Assembly (NCBI GenBank): GCA_905250885.1
Contig: CAJNOQ010001906.1
Coordinates: 1 to 27,559 of the forward strand
Reading direction: 5' to 3'
DNA from: Didymodactylos carnosus
Lineage: Eukaryota > Rotifera > Eurotatoria > Philodinida > Philodinidae
DNA length: 27,559 bases
In this document: piece by piece, positions 22,366 through 27,559 of the stretch
Numbering within the stretch: the stretch's first letter is position 1
Layout of the letters: every line of letters begins with the position of its first letter
Notes under the pieces: generated by a model
Told to the model about the DNA's origin: nothing
Database searches by the model: none
Seen by the model: the letters and a program-made list of their open reading frames with translations, nothing else
Made by a program: the position numbers and the translations under genes

Positions 22366-22803
22366 AGCTTTAAAAACTCGATTTATGGATCCTATTTCAT
22401 AACTAATCTTTTCCATATGAGAAACTTTTAGCAAAATTTTTCTTATAGTACCAGAGTCAAAAAGCAGTGCACTCGGATATTTTTTGAATAATGTTTGATT
22501 GGAATGAGCAAGAGAGGTCTGGTTTGCATCATTTTGAAGTAAATTCATGGGGCTATCGAACGACTTAAAAGTGATCTGAAGACTACCAGTTTCAGGTGGT
22601 ATACCTTCGCGGACAAAATATCCGGCAGTGCCTGATAGGATACTAATTTTGTTCCTGGATAGAGCAACATCTGCTCTACAAAACCAAACAAGTCCGAGAT
22701 CTCTGTCTTTTTTCGTTTGGTAGCTATAGACATTTAACTGGAACCACCTAAGCAGTCTCGGATCGACCATTTTTAGGGGTTGGAGCCTCAGTAATATATG
22801 CAA
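22366..22803 (-). pseudogene. Unidentified minus-strand coding-like fragment, tail to tail with allantoinase
   Basis: A minus-strand frame is open from 22803 down through 22366 and runs on antisense into the last 105 bases of allantoinase. The part outside allantoinase (from MVDPRLLRWFQLNVYSYQ to KILLKVSHMEKISYEIGS) has a mixed, globular-looking composition and higher GC than the flanks. The part overlapping allantoinase is probably only the shadow of that gene. No start is convincing and the upstream side carries stops, so this may be a decayed gene or a terminal exon. I do not recognise the family. Confidence 0.35.
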
Positions 22804-23274
22804 ACATAGGTTTTCAACTATGCTGATTCGCGTGCCAATGTTTGTTTTGTGATCCAGAAAGTTTCACAAGCCAATACCATACGTTGGGCTTGAACCATCA
22901 GGCCTCATAGTGAACTAATAAGGCGCAAACGCAATAAAATGAACTTTTTTTAGCCACGCATACAGGAGAGTCATATTGTTGTCTATTGTCAAGACTTTTC
23001 GCCTTGTAGAGACCCCTTCTCTCAGAGTGTTCTAATATAAACAATATAAGCATGGAGTTGCTCATAAAGACATGTTATACAGAAAAATATAAAACAGATC
23101 ATGATTCCGGCGTTGGAGACAATGAATTCACATATACAAATATGTCTGCAATCTTTCTCTGTCTCTCTATCTCGCGTCTGCTCTATGTGCCCTTCTATCA
23201 GAAAGAATTACATCTGTGTAACGTTTAAATCAATATCTGTATCTTATCGTCTTTTTGTAACAAATCAATAAAAA
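22804..23274. other. Intergenic between the minus-strand fragment and the transposase relic
   Basis: The left part (22804-22930) is moderately GC-rich and may continue the decayed coding fragment. A tRNA-like TTCAAGC loop occurs on the minus strand near 22885, but the arms do not form. Nothing else is supported. Confidence 0.35.
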
Positions 23275-24712
23275 ATGCCGAAAGAATTTTCGAAGGAAAC
23301 AATACGTTTACTAGTTCGAGCTATAACATTTGTTGGTATGGAGAAAAAGGGAGTGAAAATTCCGTTATATAACACTACAAATCGTCTGAAGGCTATCTAG
23401 GGTTTACTAAGAAGAGAAATATTTTATTTAAAGAAAGGGATGAAAGCACTGAAAGAAAAGCAGATGGAGTCAGAAACTACGGCAGATAAAGGTAAGAAAA
23501 GTTTTTGGTTTTGTAAGCGATAGCACATGAGCTTCTCATTTATAGGGCGTCCATGCCGAACTACAACTTCTGAAACTACTGAGACAGTGAAAAGAAAAAG
23601 AAGCAGAACCTTTCCTTCAACTGTGTTAGTACTGTCGGCAATATCTGTGGTCCCAACACCATCATCTCCACAAAAAAAGAATTATTGCGGTAGGAGAAAA
23701 TTCGTCTCTCCGTAGTAAGTTATTAGGTATTTCTGTTTACATCTGGTACAAAAATATTTTCTAATTTATAGTGGAATGAAGATCAGATCCGCTATCGTTT
23801 TCATCTTATATTCTTATACAGAAAGATCTTATCCCACAACTGACGCACTGTTTTTCAGGTTGAAGGCCGACAATCCCGACTTTCCGATATATAGCGAATC
23901 AACTCTTCTAAAATACATGAAAAAGTTAGGCTTTACATATAAATGTACTCAGAAAGTAACGATTGCGCTGAACTCCTTGAGTTTCATGGCTCAGCGAGCA
24001 GCTTATTTCAGACGATTAGACGAGCTACGCGAGAGTTGTGCCATCTTGTACTATCAGTAAGTTTGTTTCATAATCATTTTCCTCTGTATGGCTAGACTGA
24101 GTCCCCAGATCGACTGTCACGCTGAATTCGCGGTGAGAACGCGTTACGCGATCGTGCGTACTTCTATCTTGTGCTTCGCTTTAGTTTAGTAGTTTTGCCC
24201 TTAGGTAATGGAAAATGAAATTAATTCGTATAATGATCGATTAAAACTTCACTGTATTCCCAAATTTATCGTTCGTTTAGTTAAGAATAGGACCAACTGG
24301 CAGTTATTACAATACGCAACCTGTGTACCGGCTGAACGAATGACAAAACGCTAATATTCGTTCGTTGCTAGAGCCAAACTAGCTTCTTTTTGAAAGTAAG
24401 AATTGATCAAAATCACGCCGCGACTTCTTGACATTATAGCGATCGCGACGCGAATGACGCGTGACAGTGGACCTGGGTCGGATTACTCTAGGATGGGACA
24501 TGGCGTAATATTGGGGAAGAGAAAAGATAAATTTGGCTGGATGAAAGTGGAGAAGGACGGATAAGGAAGCCAGATGGAAAAGGTTAGATTTTGAAAACGT
24601 TTGTTTAGGTCCTACTTTTAAGCTTCTTTTTTGTTCAGGTGCACCATTAGCTATAAGTGCTTTAGTCAGTAGCGAAGGTTTTCATCTGGACTCAGTCGAT
24701 ATCTTCAATTGT
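23275..24712 (+). pseudogene. Decayed DDE-type transposase-like gene, five exon remnants
   Basis: The exon remnants are 23275-23491, 23546-23714, 23772-24056, 24492-24582 and 24639-24712. In order they show an N-terminal MPKEFSKETIRLLVRA with helix-turn-helix-like character, a basic linker (KRKRSRTFPSTV), the segment FPIYSESTLLKYMKKLGF, RRLDELRESCAILYYQ leading to D-G-T-W (where intact relatives, as I recall them, have a DET-like catalytic motif), and APLAISALVSSEGFHLDSVDIFNC. Breaks are an in-frame TAG at 23398-23400, an in-frame TAA at 24528-24530, a phase mismatch between the third and fourth remnants, a probable frameshift near 23805-23825, and loss of everything after FNC. This matches IS630/Tc1-like DDE superfamily genes as I recall them from rotifers and other invertebrates. 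The assignment is from memory and not checked by search. Confidence 0.7.
24092..24491. mobile_element. 400-bp terminal-inverted-repeat element inside the pseudogene
   Basis: The left end starts CTAGACTGAGTCCCC and continues to CGACTGTCACGC. The right end, read on the other strand, starts CTAGAGTAATCCGACCC and continues to CCACTGTCACGCG. The termini match imperfectly over about 40 bp, with GC-rich subterminal words (GCGATCG, CGCGAC) on both sides. The interior is non-coding. The element fills most of the putative intron between exon remnants three and four, and its right terminal CTAG supplies the AG at the acceptor position. Flanking ATGG on both sides could be a degraded target duplication. 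Confidence 0.65.
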
Positions 24713-25508
24713 GTAATTGAGTATATCAGCGTATTTTGTTTTCATCCATAACGGATTTTTTGCTCCATAACGGATTGATATGCTTTTATAGATTAATAAG
24801 TGGATAAGTTTTGAAAACTGGGATTTTAATATCCCATTTTAATGCTATATAAAGGAATTTTGGAACAGAATGTAAACTTATAGTTTTGCCGAGAATTAAG
24901 AGAGCCTTCGCCACAGTACTGAACATACTGTTCGCTGGCAAATGTTTTTTTTAAATTATTCACATGTCATTCGAAAGTGAATTCAAAATGACTACTAACC
25001 CTGCAATAACTCTTTCTGAAAGTGTTTTGTTAAGAGACTAGAGACAAAACATTCTATTGGGGGTCGACGATTAATCGAAAAAATGTGAATTTTCACTAAT
25101 CTTCGTATTTTTTGATTTTCTCAAAAACTATGAAACTTCTATAACTGGTTCATGGCTCATTTGAAAGAGCGATGTCTACTCTATAAGATCATATATTTAG
25201 ATATAATAATATGTTTAACTATCTAAACTAAAGAAAACTAAAACATTTCATATTTTAAAATATGTACTTTTTCTAGTATTTTTTAAAAAACAACCACGCA
25301 TATGGCCGCCCCAAAATAAATCTAGCTTCGTTTTGTAGAGCAGACGATTCTGCATCGATTCATATACAATAGAACATTTTAAAACACGGGTATGATGATG
25401 TACTTTTATATCAAATACTAGTGATAAATATCGGTCTCATCATTTTCTTACTTTTCTAAATTTTGATACGAATGTCAAAGATCTAGACATACAAAATTTT
25501 TCTGAGTC
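24713..25508. other. Intergenic, AT-rich
   Basis: The repeated phrase CCATAACGGATT occurs twice, near 24748 and 24763. A possible donor, GTAATTG, at 24713 follows the last exon remnant of the pseudogene, but no further exon is recognisable. Nothing else is supported. Confidence 0.35.
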
Positions 25509-25516
25509 ATTACAGA
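25509..25516. repeat. Left target-site duplication ATTACAGA
   Basis: The eight bases directly flank the left terminus of the 811-bp element and recur exactly at 26328-26335. Confidence 0.9.
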
Positions 25517-26327
25517 TAGGCATGCAACAATCCCAAGCCAGGGCTCGCTGATCGGCACCGAACCGTTTGTTACCGAACATATTCGCTACCAATCAGCGAG
25601 CCCTAGCTTGAGATTGTTGCATGCCTAGTCTGGACTAAAGATAAACGGAATGAAATTTAAGTTTTTAAAGGAATTAACGAGTGAGAAAGTAGGCTAAATG
25701 AAGTACAACGTGAGCGAATGTGTGTTCTACCGGATCGCTACCGAACATGTTGGTGGAATGGTTCGCTACCAAAGGTTTAAAAAACTAGTTTGTCAAAGCT
25801 AAGAACGTGAGAGCGAAAAAATACATGAAAGAAATCTGTAAAACAAAAAATGGTGAAGATTACACCATACGAAGGAACAGCCATGATTACGCCATAGCCG
25901 TAGGTAGTCATGTAAAGAAAAGTTTGAGTTAGAGCAGTAATTTTAAGTTTGTTTTGGTCCAGAAAGTTCAAAGTACCTTTAGGTTCCATTATATCTTATT
26001 TACTCTCTAACTGAAGCATACTTTTACTAATGTGGCCTCTGTAGCAGATTTATTTACTTTGTTTTCATGCAAAAATGCTTTTCTTCACTTTGCAAATAAA
26101 GTAGACAGAAAGGTGCAGCCCTAATTCGAGTGTATCCTTATAAGGTTTATGGTATTTTGTTCTAATAGTTCTGAACAGAGCGCTCGTCGATATCTCCGAT
26201 GAGAAAAATATAAACTATCATATTTGAAATCTTCATCCGAACACGTTCGGTTGCATCAAGTTTCCAAGCCGAACATGTTCGGTTACGAACCGTTTGGTGA
26301 CCGAACTATCGGATTGTTGCATGCCTA
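25517..26327. mobile_element. hAT-like non-autonomous DNA transposon, 811 bp
   Basis: The element begins TAGGCATGCAACAATCC and ends with the exact reverse complement, GGATTGTTGCATGCCTA, a perfect 17-bp terminal inverted repeat. An identical 8-bp ATTACAGA flanks both sides. An 8-bp duplication is characteristic of the hAT superfamily. A third copy of the terminus lies at 25592-25627, inverted, making a 36-bp inverted repeat with the left end. The subterminal regions carry repeated CCGAACATGTTCGG-type palindromes (near 25572, 25741, 26237 and 26269), plausible transposase-binding sites. A 70-codon minus-strand frame (25989 to 25777) does not resemble a transposase, so the element probably depends on a source elsewhere. 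Confidence 0.9.
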
Positions 26328-26335
26328 ATTACAGA
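26328..26335. repeat. Right target-site duplication ATTACAGA
   Basis: This is an exact copy of 25509-25516, directly abutting the right terminus. The perfect match argues for a fairly recent insertion. Confidence 0.9.
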
Positions 26336-26424
26336 TGTAGATCAAACATCTTCCTACAAAATGAGACGTTGAGATTCTTTGTAATGTCTTTTTATGATTT
26401 TATACACGTTTTACGACATGTGTT

Positions 26425-27350
26425 TAATGCATTAGCGTAACGCGTTACGTGCCAAAAAATTGAAATTATAGTGTTATAATGCATTTTTGTCAACGACTCT
26501 CATATTTTTATAATGTCTCAACGCTATAATTTCGACTAACGCGCTAATAGTTACAAGACGTTACTAAATTCCTATTGCATTATAACGCATCAACGAAGTA
26601 AATTTATTGCATTACAATGCATTAACTGTTCAGGCGCTGTAATGCTATACGTGACAATGGTAGTAAGTGTGCTGTGGGAGTTTATGTCCTAAGTCTCAAG
26701 TCAGTAACGTATATGTCTGATATAGTTGAAGTAATTTTTCCCGGCCCAACTTTTCGAGAGGAACCGATTGGCAGTCTCAGAATTTTATGCAAATGTGTCC
26801 TTTACGGGGAAATCATGTATTTTCGTCTTGGATATTGTCTAACTCGTTGTAACGCATTAATACCTATCGTGTTACACAGAGTTCTATTTTCTTATCTTAT
26901 TGCAATGAGATAGAAAAGAATAATGCATTGTATCTATTAGATATTAACTCGTTACAGTACGATATGCATTATCTAATGAGTTATAACGCTATAAAAGATT
27001 TTTCCAAATTTATGGCATTATAATTAGATAAAACATATAAGGTATTATAACGCATTAATTTCTAACGCATTATATTGAAGTAGAAAGCTCAAACGCGTTA
27101 TAATACATTAGAATCTAACGTATTATAAGGCGATAGACAAATCTAATTGCGTTGTAACAAGATAAAAAATTGAAACGCATTATAATGCTATAAATTTATA
27201 GAGTTGTAATGCAATGAAAATTTTCAAAAAAAAACAACGCCAGAAATTCCTGAAAAATAACTTTGCAGTGCGTTGTAATGAGATAAATCTATAGCATTGT
27301 AATATCATAATTTAAGAAAAAGTATGTTTTATAGTCTTATGACGCTATAA
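26425..27350. repeat. Degenerate array of GCATTATAATGC-like words
   Basis: About 900 bp is studded with variants of AACGCATTATAA, GCATTACAATGC, CGCGTTATAA and CGTTGTAATGA on both strands, spaced irregularly by roughly 15 to 50 bases. The core is self-complementary, so orientation is ambiguous. It looks like an old diverged satellite or minisatellite. An open frame at 26674-26913 lies inside it and has no recognisable domain. Confidence 0.65.
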
Positions 27351-27559
27351 ATAGAGAAAAAAAGATCGTGTGTGTGTGTGTATTTGAGATCGGTTTCCTA
27401 CTGGTTTTGATCTTAGTTTTGGCACATTAACCAAATGCAATAATTTACACATGGTTGAATAGAGACCATCGAAAGTTACATCTAGTGACATGTTTTTTCA
27501 TCTTCATCAGTTCATATTAGTAGAGAAAAAAAATTTTAACATTGTAAAACTGACTGGAA
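27351..27559. other. Right edge, simple repeat
   Basis: A short (GT)n run at 27368-27380 is followed by unremarkable AT-rich sequence to the window end. Confidence 0.5.

Noticed and set aside
22870..22930. tRNA-like T-loop (GGTTCAAGCCC) on the minus strand
   Set aside because: The T stem has a mismatch, and no D arm, anticodon arm or acceptor stem can be formed around it.
25777..25989. 70-codon minus-strand frame within the hAT-like element
   Set aside because: It is hydrophobic, with no transposase motifs, and too short to be a hAT transposase.

Overview
The window looks like nuclear DNA from a small invertebrate. Every intact multi-exon gene has GT-AG introns, most of them short (59 to 605 bp). 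The DNA is very AT-rich with long A and T runs, and it is packed with short inverted-repeat elements. The TIR plus NHL-propeller architecture, the compact introns and a decayed DDE-type transposase relic together suggest a bdelloid rotifer. That assignment is an inference from gene style and is not proven by any marker in the window. There are no operons, ribosome binding sites, tRNA genes, rRNA genes or CRISPR arrays that I can see.

Layout. Positions 1-9,300 are a gene-poor, AT-rich stretch with simple repeats, two foldback (palindromic) elements (557-1105 and 2888-3165) and the first copy of a 750-bp dispersed repeat (8261-9010). Positions 9,315-12,750 hold a six-exon plus-strand gene for a 750-residue protein. 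It has an N-terminal TIR domain, a 300-residue low-complexity linker with SH3- and SH2-type docking motifs, and a C-terminal NHL beta-propeller. The second copy of the 750-bp repeat lies at 13754-14505. Positions 16,078-16,836 hold a single-exon gene for a 252-residue protein of unknown function with a duplicated Cys/His tail. Positions 18,700-22,365 hold a two-exon allantoinase gene. Its 2.3-kb intron contains a foldback, a perfect 58-bp palindrome and an antisense coding-like stretch.

The last 5 kb is a transposon graveyard. It has a transposase-like pseudogene (23,275-24,712) with premature stops and a 400-bp terminal-inverted-repeat element lying against one of its splice sites. It also has an 811-bp hAT-like non-autonomous element with a perfect 8-bp target duplication (25,517-26,327), and about 900 bp of degenerate repeats built on GCATTATAATGC-like words.

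The three intact genes share a strand but do not form an obvious pathway: one is probably innate-immune or NAD-related signalling, one is uncharacterised, and one is purine (ureide) catabolism. The most noteworthy signals are the TIR-linker-NHL receptor-like protein, the duplicated CGHCC tail, and the density and variety of self-complementary elements, several of which sit next to or inside genes.
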